Assembly (NCBI GenBank): GCA_031253795.1 | Contig: JAIRVR010000006.1 | Location: 1 to 63,588, forward strand | Source: Burkholderiaceae bacterium | GTDB taxonomy: Bacteria; Pseudomonadota; Gammaproteobacteria; Burkholderiales; Burkholderiaceae_C | Reading direction: 5' to 3' | DNA length: 63,588 nt | Shown here: in pieces, positions 9,338 through 18,446 of the stretch | How positions within the stretch are numbered: the first letter of the stretch is position 1 | How the letters are laid out: each line of letters opens with the position of its first letter | Notes under the pieces: model-generated | Database searches by the model: none | Told to the model about the DNA's origin: nothing | What the model saw: the letters and a program-made list of their open reading frames with translations, nothing else | Translations under genes and position numbers: made by a program

Positions 9338-10759
9338 TTATCTATTCCACTGAGCAACCTGCTGGTTCATGTAAGCGCTGAGCGACGAATAACCGCCCAT
9401 CTTGGCATCCAGCGACGCGTACTGGGCACGCAGGCGCTTTTCCAGCGCATCGGCCTGGTCGTTGACACGGTCCTGGGACTTGCCATTGCTCTTCTTGAGT
9501 TCCTGCAGGCTCTTGCTCTTGGTGTCGAAAGTGCCTTCGAACTCCAGGGCCTTGCGCGTGAAATCCTTCATGCGCGCGGCCAGGCCTTGCGTATTGGGCT
9601 GCCCGTCCACGCCGGTGGCGCTGAACATCTTGCTCAATGCCGTCGGGTCCTTGAGCGCCGCTTCAAGCTTGGTCTTGTCGCTGGCCGTGGTCCCGAAGGC
9701 CATCTTGCCGCCCTTCTGGATCTGTATGCCCATGTCCGACAGGCGCTTGAGCGTGTCGGCCGCGCCGTCCACGGTGCCCGAGACCACGCTGCGCAGGCTG
9801 TTGGACAGGCCCACCGTGGTGGAGTCGCCCTGCAGCACGCCAGCCACCTTGCTTTCGGCGTCGTACTTGGTCGAGTTGGCCAGCGTGTCATTGAGCGCGT
9901 TGTACGCGTCCATGAACGCCTGGATCTTTTTCTTCATGCCCTCGGTATCCGAGCTCACGGTCAGGGTCACCGGTGCGGTGGTCTCCTGATTGACCGTAAT
10001 GCTCAGACCGGGCACGGTCTGCTTGAATTCATTGGTGGTCGATTCCACCTGGATGCCGTTGACCGTGGCCTTGGCATTCTGGGCGTACTGCGCCACCGAA
10101 CCCGTGGTGGCGGCTCCGTTGAAGGCCAGGGGCGACAGGCTGGCGTCGCCGCTGGCGGCCACGGTAAAGCCTGCATCGGCGCCGGTTTCACGCGAGCGCA
10201 GCACCAAGCGTTCGCCCTGGGCGTCCTTGAGCACGGAAGCCACCACGCCGGCACCCTTGCTGTTGATGGCCTGGACCACGTCTTCCAGCTTGGCGCCTGC
10301 CGCGATGTCGATTTCCAGAGGCGTTCCCGGATTGGAGAACTGGGTGCCGGTCTCATTCCAGCGCCCCATGGTGATGGTCAGCTTGCCGGCACCGAACTGG
10401 GTGTTCGCGCCCATGACGCCCGTGGCCACCGACTGGCTGCGTGCCAGCTTTTCCACGGTGATCACCGAAGCGCCCGGCAAGGCGTTGGAGTCGGTCACCG
10501 ACACCGACACCGCCGCATTGGACGATGTGGCATTGGCGAGGCGCCATGTGTCGGCGTCGGCCAGCGACGTGGCCGCATCCTGCAGCGTGGACATCAAGGA
10601 CTTGATCTGCCCGAAGGTGGAGATCTTGGAATCCAGGACCGATGCCCGTTGCTGCAGAGGAACCAGTGACTGCCTTTGCAGGGCCACCAGTTTGGCGATC
10701 ATCGTTTCATCCAGGCCGCTGCCGCTGATACCCGCTGAACTCAAGGTGGCCATGACCAT
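9338..10759 (-). CDS. fliD: Flagellar filament cap FliD
   Basis: FliD (HAP2) caps the growing filament and folds incoming flagellin. The 473-residue product has the N-terminal FliD motif (GSGLDETMIAKLVALQRQ, about residues 13-30) and a C-terminal coiled coil ending SSLSAYMNQQVAQWNR. The first ATG is used here; a second ATG two codons in (10753) sits better behind AAAGGG and may be the true start. A near-perfect sigma-28 promoter lies about 90 bases upstream. Confidence 0.96.
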   Translation of the reverse strand: MVMATLSSAGISGSGLDETMIAKLVALQRQSLVPLQQRASVLDSKISTFGQIKSLMSTLQDAATSLADADTWRLANATSSNAAVSVSVTDSNALPGASVITVEKLARSQSVATGVMGANTQFGAGKLTITMGRWNETGTQFSNPGTPLEIDIAAGAKLEDVVQAINSKGAGVVASVLKDAQGERLVLRSRETGADAGFTVAASGDASLSPLAFNGAATTGSVAQYAQNAKATVNGIQVESTTNEFKQTVPGLSITVNQETTAPVTLTVSSDTEGMKKKIQAFMDAYNALNDTLANSTKYDAESKVAGVLQGDSTTVGLSNSLRSVVSGTVDGAADTLKRLSDMGIQIQKGGKMAFGTTASDKTKLEAALKDPTALSKMFSATGVDGQPNTQGLAARMKDFTRKALEFEGTFDTKSKSLQELKKSNGKSQDRVNDQADALEKRLRAQYASLDAKMGGYSSLSAYMNQQVAQWNR

Positions 10760-10851
10760 CCCTTTCTAAGTGCGAAACAGCTCCGCGCAAAAGCGCAGAA
10801 CGTGCCCTCGCGAACACGCACACCGAATGCCCGAAAGCATTCCCCGGTCCT

Positions 10852-10878
10852 TTATCGACCGGTATTTTCCAAACTTGA
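10852..10878 (-). promoter_or_regulatory. Sigma-28 (FliA) promoter of fliD-fliS-fliT
   Basis: Read on the reverse strand, TCAAGTTT (-35, 10871-10878), exactly 11 bases, then GTCGATAA (-10, 10852-10859). This closely fits the FliA consensus (TAAAGTTT, 11 bases, GCCGATAA). It stands upstream of fliD and close behind the flagellin gene end at 10925. Confidence 0.88.
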
Positions 10879-10924
10879 GGCCTCCGGGCCGCGCCATGCG
10901 CGGGCCCCGGCCCTCGCGCACAGC

Positions 10925-11800
10925 TTACTGGATCAGCTTGAGCACCGACTGGGGCAGCTGGTTGGCCTGTGCCACCATCGCCGTACCGGCCTGCTGCAGG
11001 ATCTGCGTGCGGCTGAGGTTAGCGGTTTCCGCGGCGAAGTCGGCATCCATGATGCGCGAACGGGCCGCGGCGGTGTTCTCGGCAGCCACCTGCAGATTGG
11101 AGATCACGGCTTCGAAACGGTTCTGGGCGGCACCGAAGGTGGCGCGCGTGTTGTTGACCAGGTCCAGGGCGGTATCGATGGCGGCCATGGACAGGCGGGC
11201 ATCGGCGGCGGAAGCCGTGGCACCCGTGCCGGCCAGCGTGCCCAGGGCACCCAGCAGCGAGGGCGGCGTGGAAGCACTGTCCACGTTCAGGCCGGATGCA
11301 CCACTCAGGTCCACCGCCGAAATGGTGATCTGGTTGTCCGCGCCGGTATTGGCACCGACCTGGAACACCGTGGGATCGGAGCTGTTGAGCAGTTGGCGGC
11401 CGTTGAAGCTGGTGCTGCCGATCACGCGGGCGATTTCCTGGGCCAGCTGCTTGAACTCCTTGTCCAGCGAGCCGCGGTCGGTGTTGCCATTGGTGTCGTT
11501 GGCGGCCTGCACGGCCAGCTCACGCATGCGCTGCAGGTTGTCGCTGATCTTGCCGAGAGCGCCTTCAGCCGTCTGGGCCATGGAAATGCCGTCATTGGCA
11601 TTGCGCATGGCCACATTCATGCCGCGGACCTGGGCATTCATGCGCTCGGCAATGGCCAGACCCGCAGCGTCGTCCTTGGCACTGTTGACACGCAGGCCCG
11701 AAGACAGGCGCTGCATGGTCGTGCTCAGCGACGACTGGGACGTGTTGAGATTGCGCTGGGCGTTAAGCGAAACAAGATTGGTGTTGATGATGGATGCCAT
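10925..11800 (-). CDS. fliC: Flagellin, downstream copy
   Basis: This is a filament subunit of 291 residues. I chose ATG 11800, preceded by GAGGAG; the frame stays open to 11851 but the extra residues do not fit flagellins. The N-terminal D0/D1 region ([18 protein letters not shown], then [20 protein letters not shown]) and the C-terminal region ([32 protein letters not shown]) are intact. The middle is short (about residues 150-215), so no large outer domain is present. It differs from the upstream copy mainly in that middle. Unlike that copy, no sigma-28 promoter could be recognised before it. Confidence 0.97.
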   Translation of the reverse strand: MASIINTNLVSLNAQRNLNTSQSSLSTTMQRLSSGLRVNSAKDDAAGLAIAERMNAQVRGMNVAMRNANDGISMAQTAEGALGKISDNLQRMRELAVQAANDTNGNTDRGSLDKEFKQLAQEIARVIGSTSFNGRQLLNSSDPTVFQVGANTGADNQITISAVDLSGASGLNVDSASTPPSLLGALGTLAGTGATASAADARLSMAAIDTALDLVNNTRATFGAAQNRFEAVISNLQVAAENTAAARSRIMDADFAAETANLSRTQILQQAGTAMVAQANQLPQSVLKLIQ

Positions 11801-12007
11801 GGGCAGCTCCTCGTTAGGCACGAACAATGGCCAATCGTTCGACGACCCCAAGCCGCCAGAACGCCAGAAGGCCTGCCAGAAAACCCGGCTTTACCTATCT
11901 GATGCCAACGATTGTGCGGAAAAGCCCTTCCACCAAAGCGCCGATAAAGACCATGATCCGGCGCCAATTCCCCCCTCGAAACCCCAGGCCACCCGGCGGG
12001 CGCCCAT

Positions 12008-12033
12008 AAAAAAACCCCAGGCGGAGCCTGGGG
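12008..12033 (-). terminator. Rho-independent terminator of the upstream flagellin gene
   Basis: On the reverse strand, CCCCAGGC-TCC-GCCTGGGG is followed by seven T residues. It lies about 50 bases after the flagellin stop at 12084. It should separate the two flagellin transcripts, so the downstream copy needs its own promoter or read-through. Confidence 0.92.
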
Positions 12034-12083
12034 CTTGGAGCGTGTGCCAGCCTCCTGCTGGGGAGGCCGGCCCACTCGTGCAA

Positions 12084-12935
12084 TCAGCGCAGCAGAGCCA
12101 GGACACCCTGGGGCAGCTGGTTGGCCTGGGCCACCATGGCCGTGCCGGCTTGCTGCAGGATCTGCGAGCGGCTCAGGTTGGCGGTTTCCGAAGCGAAGTC
12201 GGCGTCCATGATGCGGCTGCGGGCCGAAGCGGTGTTTTCCGAAGCCACTTGCAGGTTGGCCACAACGGCTTCGAAACGGTTCTGCGTGGCACCCAGCACG
12301 GCGCGCTCGGAGTTGACCGTGTCCAGAGCCGTATCCAGGTTGCCGATCACGGTGGCCAGGGCGGTGGCGTCCAGGGCCGTGGTGGCGTCGGAGCCGATGG
12401 AGGCGCTGGTGATGGACGTGATGTCGGCGTTCGTGCCCAGGTTGGTCGTGGTCACGGTGATGGAGTCGTTGGCCGTGGTGTTGGCGCCAACCTGGAAGTT
12501 GATGCCGCCAGCGTCCGTGCTCAGGATCTTCTTGCCGTTGAAATCGGCGCCCTTGATCACGCGGTCGATTTCCTTGCCCAGTTCGACGAATTCCTTGTTC
12601 AGCGAAACCTGGTCCTTGGCGCCGTTGGTGCCGTTACGGGCCTGCACAGCCAGTTCACGCATGCGCTGCAGGGCATCGGTCACCTTGGACAGGGCGCCTT
12701 CAGCGGTCTGCGACATGGACACGCCGTCGTTGGCGTTGCGCACGGCGACGTTCATGCCGCGCACTTGGGCGTTCATGCGTTCGGCGATGGCCAGGCCGGC
12801 GGCGTCGTCCTTGGCGCTGTTGACGCGCAGGCCGGAAGACAGGCGCTGCATGGTGGTCGACAGCGAGCTTTGCGAAGTCGCCAGATTGCGTTGGGCATTC
12901 AGCGATTGCACGTTGGTGTTGATAGACATGGCCAT
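12084..12935 (-). CDS. fliC: Flagellin, upstream copy
   Basis: This is the second filament subunit, 283 residues from ATG 12935 (GGAG 8 bases upstream); an internal ATG two codons later (12929, MSINTN) is also possible. The D0/D1 ends are nearly the same as in the neighbouring copy ([33 protein letters not shown] shared in short pieces). The middle is rich in Thr, Ser and Asn (TVTTTNLGTNADITSITSAS, about residues 155-174), a plausible surface for O-glycosylation. It has its own sigma-28 promoter and terminator and lies next to an OGT-like glycosyltransferase gene. Confidence 0.97.
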   Translation of the reverse strand: MAMSINTNVQSLNAQRNLATSQSSLSTTMQRLSSGLRVNSAKDDAAGLAIAERMNAQVRGMNVAVRNANDGVSMSQTAEGALSKVTDALQRMRELAVQARNGTNGAKDQVSLNKEFVELGKEIDRVIKGADFNGKKILSTDAGGINFQVGANTTANDSITVTTTNLGTNADITSITSASIGSDATTALDATALATVIGNLDTALDTVNSERAVLGATQNRFEAVVANLQVASENTASARSRIMDADFASETANLSRSQILQQAGTAMVAQANQLPQGVLALLR

Positions 12936-13093
12936 GGTGACAGCTCCTAGTAAAGTCAATACGTCGCCGCCACGGTGCCCTCGCTATTCGCAAGGCGGGC
13001 GGCGGCGGCCCAATCCAACCATCGGCCATTGTGTTGAAACAGGTTGCAACAGCTTCTGGTGGGCTCAGGACTTTTGTCCTTCTGCTGAGTTGG

Positions 13094-13120
13094 TTTTCGG
13101 AGCTGCCCCGATGAACTTTA
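13094..13120 (-). promoter_or_regulatory. Sigma-28 promoter of the upstream flagellin gene
   Basis: On the reverse strand, TAAAGTTC (13113-13120), 11 bases, then TCCGAAAA (13094-13101), a good match to the FliA consensus. It predicts a leader of about 150 bases before the flagellin start at 12935. Confidence 0.8.
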
Positions 13121-13197
13121 GGGGCCGAAACAAGATTTTTTTGAAGGGCCCTCCACAGGGGGGCCGCCGCCCCCCGCCCGATTTGTGTGAAGGACTG

Positions 13198-15996
13198 TTA
13201 CAAGGCCAGTGCCTGGGGCTGTTCCAGTCCCAGATCGGCAGGGGCCACGCGCAGGTCGGCAGGACCCTGGCCGGCGCACCAGCGCTGCCAGGCCTGGCGC
13301 AGGCCCAGGGCCACGGAGCGCGCCACGATGTCCGCCTGCCGGGGCTCCAGCGCCTGCAGCTGGGCGCGCAGGGATTGGCGGATCTCCTGCAATTGCGGGC
13401 CATGGTTGTGCCAGTACAGCGCCTTCTCCACCAGTTGCGGCAGGTCCCGTGCGGCAAAACCTTCGGCCAGGCCCACGCGCGCCAGCACCTCGGCCGACTG
13501 CCGCCCGGCCAGCAGTTCGCCCATCAGCGTCAGCGTGGGAACACCCATCCACAGCGCGTGGTTGGTGACCACTCCGCCCGTGAACGGCAGCGTGTCAAGG
13601 CAGAGATCGATTTCATGGTGGGCCCGCAGATAGTGGTCGAAGCCCATCTGGGTCACGAAATCCACGCGGCCACTGTCGATACCCTCCTGCACAAGCCAGT
13701 CCCGCAGATGCCGCGGGGGGCCGGCCGGAGGGCAGGCACCCAGCCTGAGCCGGGCCGTGGGCAGGGCACGCAGCACCTGGCCCCAGGCGGCCACCACCTC
13801 GCGGTTGATCTTGGACAGGCGGTTGAAGGAGCCGAAGGTCAGGTGACCATTGCGCAGGGCCGGCAGCGGGGCCACGGGCTCCTGGTGAATGCCTCCGTCG
13901 AACACATAGGCCAGGGGCAGGCGCATCACCTGTTCGGTGACCTGGGCCTTGACCAGGGCATCGTCCAGCATCAGGTCGCTCAGGACGATGTAATCCATGG
14001 TCTGCAGGCCGGTACTGCCCGGATTGCCGATCCAGGTCAGTTGCACCGGAGCCGGCTTGACCGCGAACAGGTCCAGCCGGTGGCTGCGCGTGTGGCCGCT
14101 GAGGTCGATCAGGATGTCGATGCCATCGGCCTGGACCAGGGCGGCCAGGGCCTGGACATTCATATCCCGGATACCCCGCCACAGCGGGAACAGGCCCTGG
14201 AACTCCTGCGTCACATGGTCGTGGATTTCATTGTTGCAATACGCGACGCAGACCAGATCCTCGCAGCGAGACAGCTCGCGCATCACGGGCAGGAAGAATT
14301 TGGCCGCCGCATGGCTGCGCAGATCTCCCGAGACAAAGCCCACGCGCAGCAGCTTGCCGGGATCCCGGGCATTGCCGTGCTGCGTGAATTCCAGGCCCCC
14401 GTAGCGCTGGCGCATCAGACTGCCGTAGGCGCGGTTGGCCTGGCCCATGGAGGCGGCGCTGGCCAGGGGAGAGTGGATCATGGCAAACAGCCGGGCGCTG
14501 TAGGCCAGGTCGTATCCGGGATGCTGCTCGACCATGGCGTCCAGCTGCTGCATCTGGCGCACGGGCTCGCCACAGCGGTCCCAGTAGGCGGCCCTCTGGA
14601 ACATCAGGTCGCAATTGCCGGGCAGGTACTCCAGGCCTTCGGTCAAGGCCTGGTCCAGGCGCGGCAGGTCGTTGGTTTCCAGCAGCACCTGGCAGCGCAG
14701 CATATGGGCGCGCGCGAGGTCGGGCTGCATGCGCAAGGCCTGCTCCAGCAGGTCCAGGGCCTGCTGCCACTTCTTTTGCGCAAACACCGTGAAGGCGGTC
14801 TCGCAGTACAGCGCCACCTGGTCGGGCGCCAGGACCAGGGCCTTGCGCAGACAGGTTTCGGCCTCGGCCATGCGGCCGCTGGCGCACAGCACCAGGGCCA
14901 GCTTGATCAAGGCCTCCAGGTGGTCGGGCGCCAGCTGCAGGGCCATGCGGTAGGCGGTTTCCGCCTGCAGCGCCCAGCCCGTGCGGCTCAGCACATGGCC
15001 GCTGGCCAGGCACAGCCTCAGGTCCTGGGGCTGTTGCTGCATGAGCAGCACCAGGAACTGGGCACATTCCTGCACGCGCCCCGCATTCTCCAAAGCCGCC
15101 GTCAGCCGGGACAGATGGTCCACGTTGTCAGGCGCCAGCAGCAGGGCATTCACATAGCAGGGAAAACTGTCCTCGATCCGGTCCTGGGCACACAGGGCAT
15201 CGCCCAGATAGGCAAAGGCCAGGTCCCAGTGCGGGCGCAGTGCCAGCGCCTGGCGCATGGCCTGTTCGGCCTCCGCCACTTGCTCCTGCTGCAGGCAGAT
15301 GCCGCCCAGATTGAAGTGCGCCTCGGCGTCCTGGGGCAGCAGGCGCGCGGCATGCCGCGCGGCCTCCAGCGCCGCGCCGGACGCGCCGCGCGCATTGTCG
15401 GCCGCCGCCTTGAGCTTCCACACCAGGCCGCTGCGCGGGTACTGCCGCACCAGCTCGCCCGCCAGCCGGCTGGCCTGCTCATGCTCGCGCTGCGCGAACA
15501 GCCGCGACAGCAGGCCCAGCTGGGCTTCGGGCACCCGGCCGCGGCCGTCCACCCCCGGCCTGGCGGCGGGCGCTGGCGCCTCGGGTGGCAAGGGCCAGCG
15601 CGCCGCCTGCTCCTCCATGAAGGCCGCCGCCTGCGCGCCCTGCACCAGGGCCACGTCCTTTTCCAGCTGCTCCAGCGCGATCTCCTGCATGCCATTGGCG
15701 CGCGCCACGTCGATCAGGGAGACCGCCATGTCGGGCAACCCCTCGCGGATCAGCATGTGGATATAGCTGCGCCAGAAGCTGAACTCCTTGGGGCGCACGC
15801 CCAGGGCGGCTTCCAGGTAGGGCAGGGCCTCCGCGCCGCGCAACTGGTGCAGGCCCAGCAGCAGGCCCAGGCCGTGCAGGGCTTCGGCATGGCCAGGCTC
15901 CTGCTCCAGCACCTTTTCATAGGCCTGGCGGGCCGGCTCGAACTGCCACTGGTCGTGCAGCTGGCGGGCCTGCTGCAATTGCTCGGTCGTATTCAT
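13198..15996 (-). CDS. TPR-containing OGT-like glycosyltransferase (GT41), flagellin modification
   Basis: The 932-residue protein has two parts. Residues about 1-540 are tandem tetratricopeptide repeats (for example EALHGLGLLLGLHQ, EAHFNLGGICLQQEQVAEAE). Residues about 560-930 form a SPINDLY/OGT-type GT41 catalytic domain, with LRVGFVSGDLRSHAAAKFF, DILIDLSGHTRSHRLDLF, PVQLTWIGNPGSTGLQTMDY, FGSFNRLSKI and DTLPFTGGVVTNHALWMG. The family transfers a sugar to Ser/Thr. It lies right upstream of the flagellin genes on the same strand, so flagellin is the likely acceptor (inference). I chose ATG 15996 because residues before it do not look like TPR; the ribosome site is weak, and ATG 16005 is an alternative. 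Confidence 0.88.
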   Translation of the reverse strand: MNTTEQLQQARQLHDQWQFEPARQAYEKVLEQEPGHAEALHGLGLLLGLHQLRGAEALPYLEAALGVRPKEFSFWRSYIHMLIREGLPDMAVSLIDVARANGMQEIALEQLEKDVALVQGAQAAAFMEEQAARWPLPPEAPAPAARPGVDGRGRVPEAQLGLLSRLFAQREHEQASRLAGELVRQYPRSGLVWKLKAAADNARGASGAALEAARHAARLLPQDAEAHFNLGGICLQQEQVAEAEQAMRQALALRPHWDLAFAYLGDALCAQDRIEDSFPCYVNALLLAPDNVDHLSRLTAALENAGRVQECAQFLVLLMQQQPQDLRLCLASGHVLSRTGWALQAETAYRMALQLAPDHLEALIKLALVLCASGRMAEAETCLRKALVLAPDQVALYCETAFTVFAQKKWQQALDLLEQALRMQPDLARAHMLRCQVLLETNDLPRLDQALTEGLEYLPGNCDLMFQRAAYWDRCGEPVRQMQQLDAMVEQHPGYDLAYSARLFAMIHSPLASAASMGQANRAYGSLMRQRYGGLEFTQHGNARDPGKLLRVGFVSGDLRSHAAAKFFLPVMRELSRCEDLVCVAYCNNEIHDHVTQEFQGLFPLWRGIRDMNVQALAALVQADGIDILIDLSGHTRSHRLDLFAVKPAPVQLTWIGNPGSTGLQTMDYIVLSDLMLDDALVKAQVTEQVMRLPLAYVFDGGIHQEPVAPLPALRNGHLTFGSFNRLSKINREVVAAWGQVLRALPTARLRLGACPPAGPPRHLRDWLVQEGIDSGRVDFVTQMGFDHYLRAHHEIDLCLDTLPFTGGVVTNHALWMGVPTLTLMGELLAGRQSAEVLARVGLAEGFAARDLPQLVEKALYWHNHGPQLQEIRQSLRAQLQALEPRQADIVARSVALGLRQAWQRWCAGQGPADLRVAPADLGLEQPQALAL

Positions 15997-16156
15997 TGGG
16001 ATCATCGAGGTTGCGGGCAAGCGCCCCACCACGGGCACGGCACGCTGACCACACCCGCACAAATACCGCCATCGTGCAGGCAAGCCGGTTGGCCCGGCCC
16101 CTGGATAAGCGGGTACAAACCACATTTCTTCGGCTTTTACCAGGCCGACAGGCCAC

Positions 16157-16183
16157 TGTTTGCTACAAAACAGGAAGCAAACA
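16157..16183. promoter_or_regulatory. Inverted repeat in the divergent gap 15997-16401
   Basis: The 405-base gap between the reverse glycosyltransferase gene and the forward acyl-carrier gene must hold both promoters. It contains a 7-base inverted repeat, TGTTTGC (16157-16163) and GCAAACA (16177-16183), 13 bases apart, in a locally AT-rich stretch. It could be an operator or a short hairpin. I found no sigma-28 or sigma-54 promoter in the gap and no convincing small gene. Confidence 0.3.
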
Positions 16184-16401
16184 AGGTGGTTGTGCCATCA
16201 TTTGACCGGTCTCGCAGAGGCTCCATGCTTCGGGCAGCACCGGAACAGGCGCCGCTTTCACCCACAGTTCCGTCCTTCCGGCACCAAGGGGCTCTGCGAA
16301 AATTCATCGAACCTCCTGCCTTCATAGGCTGGGCATGACGGCGCCCTTCGGTCGCCGCATGCACCGGCCCCGGGCAAGCGGCCTTTTTCAGGAACCAACC
16401 C

Positions 16402-16626
16402 ATGCCCTCCATTGACCAATTCATCGAAAGCTTTCTGACCGCCGTGGACTTCCAGGAAGCCGTGGAAGTCACCCCCGACACCGAGCTCAAGAGCCTGCCC
16501 GAATGGGATTCCCTGGCCGCCCTGGGCGTGATCGTCATGTTCGACGTCGAGTTCGGCAAGACCATCACGGGCGACGATCTCAAGAACTGCTCCACCATCG
16601 CCGATCTCTACAAGCTGCTGGGATAA
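16402..16626 (+). CDS. Acyl carrier protein of the flagellin-modification island
   Basis: This 74-residue acidic protein has the acyl-carrier fold. Ser37 in the motif EWDSL is the expected phosphopantetheine site. It would hold a short acyl chain as a thioester for the FabH-like and FabG-like enzymes encoded just downstream; the gap to the synthase gene is 5 bases. It is not the housekeeping AcpP, whose motif is usually DSLD and which normally sits in the fab cluster. Pseudomonas flagellin islands carry a comparable dedicated carrier (established for P. aeruginosa a-type and P. syringae). Confidence 0.88.
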   Translation: MPSIDQFIESFLTAVDFQEAVEVTPDTELKSLPEWDSLAALGVIVMFDVEFGKTITGDDLKNCSTIADLYKLLG

Positions 16627-16631
16627 ACACC

Positions 16632-17669
16632 ATGGCGCTGTCCACTCTGCACAACGTCCGCTTTGCGGGCATGGCCAGCTGCGTGCCCAAGCGCGTGCTC
16701 TCCAACCTGGAGGACTGCCCGCCATCGCAACGCTCCGAACGGGAACGTCTGGTGCGCAACATCGGCATCCGGACGCGGCGCATCTGTCCCGAGTGGCAGT
16801 GCTTTTCAGACCTGGCCCTGGTGGCCACGGAAAAGCTGCTGGATGAGCTGCAGTGGCAGCGCGACGAAATCGATGCACTGATCGTCGTCACCCAGTCGCC
16901 CGACTACCTGATTCCCTCCACCGCCATCATCCTGCAGGACCGCCTGGGCCTGCCCCATGGCACGATTGCATTCGATGTGAACCTGGGTTGCTCGGGCTAT
17001 CCGTTCGGCCTGCATCTGCTGGGCAGCATGATTGCGGCCGGCGGGGTGAAAAAGGGCCTGCTGCTGGTGGGGGACAAATCCGCCAATATCAATGACCCCT
17101 TGTTTTCGGATGCTGGCACGGCCACGGCACTGGAATTTTCGCCCGATGCGCCGCCCATGCATTTCGACCTCAACAGTGACGGCAGTGGCCACCGGGCCAT
17201 CATGAAGCCCATAGGCGGCCACAGGGAGCCGTTTGCCATTCACCATGGAATTCCGACCCGTGACGAGCATGGAATTCTCCATTGGCCCGGCGATTTGTCG
17301 CTGGATGGTCCGGCGGTACTGAGTTTCTCTACGCAGCGCGTGCCGCCTGCCATACAGAAGATACTAGAATTCACCAACCTGAATAAAAACGACATTGATT
17401 ACTATATTTTCCATCAGGCAAATAAAATGATCAATGAAACCATCAGAAAAAAACTGGGGCTCACTCCCGAGCAAACCCCAAGCACCTTGCACGATTTCGG
17501 AAATACGAGCAGCGCAACCCTGCCGTTGACGGTCACGGCCCGGCTTCGCGATCTTCTTGCACAAGGTCAGCACAAACTTCTTCTTTCCGGATTTGGCATT
17601 GGTCTTTCATGGGGCACCTGCATCATGGATATCAGCGGCGCCTGCCTTCCTGAGTTGATCGAAGAATAA
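16632..17669 (+). CDS. FabH-like 3-oxoacyl-ACP synthase III
   Basis: This is a thiolase-fold condensing enzyme of 345 residues. The catalytic triad is visible: Cys120 in [12 protein letters not shown], His261 in YIFHQANK and Asn291 in [11 protein letters not shown]. It probably joins an acyl-CoA with malonyl-ACP to make a short 3-oxoacyl-ACP on the neighbouring carrier. The frame opens at 16503 inside the carrier gene; I chose ATG 16632, which leaves a 5-base gap. The last third becomes less GC-rich, near the border of the AT-rich segment. Substrate is not predictable from sequence. Confidence 0.9.
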   Translation: MALSTLHNVRFAGMASCVPKRVLSNLEDCPPSQRSERERLVRNIGIRTRRICPEWQCFSDLALVATEKLLDELQWQRDEIDALIVVTQSPDYLIPSTAIILQDRLGLPHGTIAFDVNLGCSGYPFGLHLLGSMIAAGGVKKGLLLVGDKSANINDPLFSDAGTATALEFSPDAPPMHFDLNSDGSGHRAIMKPIGGHREPFAIHHGIPTRDEHGILHWPGDLSLDGPAVLSFSTQRVPPAIQKILEFTNLNKNDIDYYIFHQANKMINETIRKKLGLTPEQTPSTLHDFGNTSSATLPLTVTARLRDLLAQGQHKLLLSGFGIGLSWGTCIMDISGACLPELIEE

Positions 17670-17673
17670 ACCC

Positions 17674-18438
17674 ATGAACCACGAAAAATCCACGCCATTC
17701 CATCTCCATGGGCGCCGCGTGCTGGTCACTGGCGCCACGTCCGGATTGGGCCTGGCAACGGCCCTGGCCTGCGCGCGCATGGGCGCCCAGGTTGTGGGAG
17801 TGGGGCGCGACCCCGAGCGCCTGGCCCATGGCTTGCAGCAGCTGCAGTCCATATCGGATCAGCCCCATGAAATGCTTCAGGCCGACCTGACTCTGGCGCA
17901 GGACCGCGAAAGCCTGGTCCAGAAACTCGGCGGCGCCGTGCACGGCGTGGTGCACAGCGCGGGTATTTCCCGCCTGAGCCCGGTACGCATGATGTCGGAA
18001 CAGCATCTGCGTGAAGTCCAGGCCATCAATGTGGATGCGCCCATGCTTTTGACACAGGCTCTGCTCAAGCGCAACCTGATCAGTGCGGATGGCTCCCTGG
18101 TCTTCATCTCATCCATTGCAGCACATATTGGCGTTCCTGGAGTGGCGGCCTATTCAGGCACCAAGGCAGCCTTGATAGCCATGGTACGCTGTCTGGCCAT
18201 GGAGGTTGTCAAGCGCAGGATACGTGCAAACTGTCTGTCGCCGGCCTTGGTGGAGACTCCATTGCTCGAAGCGACAGCTGCGGTCGTGGGCTCGATGGAA
18301 AATGAGCGTTCCAATTATCCGCTTGGATTTGGCAAGCCAGACGATGTTGCAAATGCAGCCATTTTCCTTCTATCGGATGCCAGCCGATGGATCACGGGCA
18401 TCAGCCTGGTGATGGATGGTGGCCTAACCATTAGCTGA
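17674..18438 (+). CDS. Short-chain dehydrogenase/reductase, FabG-like
   Basis: The 254-residue protein has the classical SDR signs: cofactor motif [10 protein letters not shown] (residues 19-28), the HSAGIS segment near 94-99, catalytic Ser147, and Tyr160/Lys164 in YSGTK. The end ([15 protein letters not shown]) is typical of FabG-type reductases. In this operon it most likely reduces the 3-oxoacyl-ACP made by the preceding synthase to 3-hydroxyacyl-ACP. The start lies 4 bases after the synthase stop. Confidence 0.88.
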   Translation: MNHEKSTPFHLHGRRVLVTGATSGLGLATALACARMGAQVVGVGRDPERLAHGLQQLQSISDQPHEMLQADLTLAQDRESLVQKLGGAVHGVVHSAGISRLSPVRMMSEQHLREVQAINVDAPMLLTQALLKRNLISADGSLVFISSIAAHIGVPGVAAYSGTKAALIAMVRCLAMEVVKRRIRANCLSPALVETPLLEATAAVVGSMENERSNYPLGFGKPDDVANAAIFLLSDASRWITGISLVMDGGLTIS

Positions 18439-18446
18439 TTTCCAGT

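Noticed and set aside
9152..10669. A forward open frame of about 500 codons opposite fliD.
   Set aside because: Antisense shadow of fliD with low-complexity composition; fliD has a promoter, start and family motifs.
11920..11947. Forward-strand GCCGATAA at 11940-11947 with AAAAGCCC upstream, resembling a sigma-28 promoter that would read antisense into the 3' end of the upstream flagellin gene.
   Set aside because: The -35 part matches poorly and the spacing is 12 rather than 11; no gene or small RNA that it would serve is visible.
12700..12730. Long identical stretches between the two flagellin genes that could suggest a recent duplication by a mobile element.
   Set aside because: The identity is confined to coding parts under strong D0/D1 constraint; no flanking repeats or transposase are present.
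12121..16338. A forward open frame of about 1400 codons opposite the flagellin and GT41 genes.
   Set aside because: It is antisense to well-supported genes, is rich in Gln, His, Gly and Arg as mirror frames of GC-rich genes are, and matches no family.
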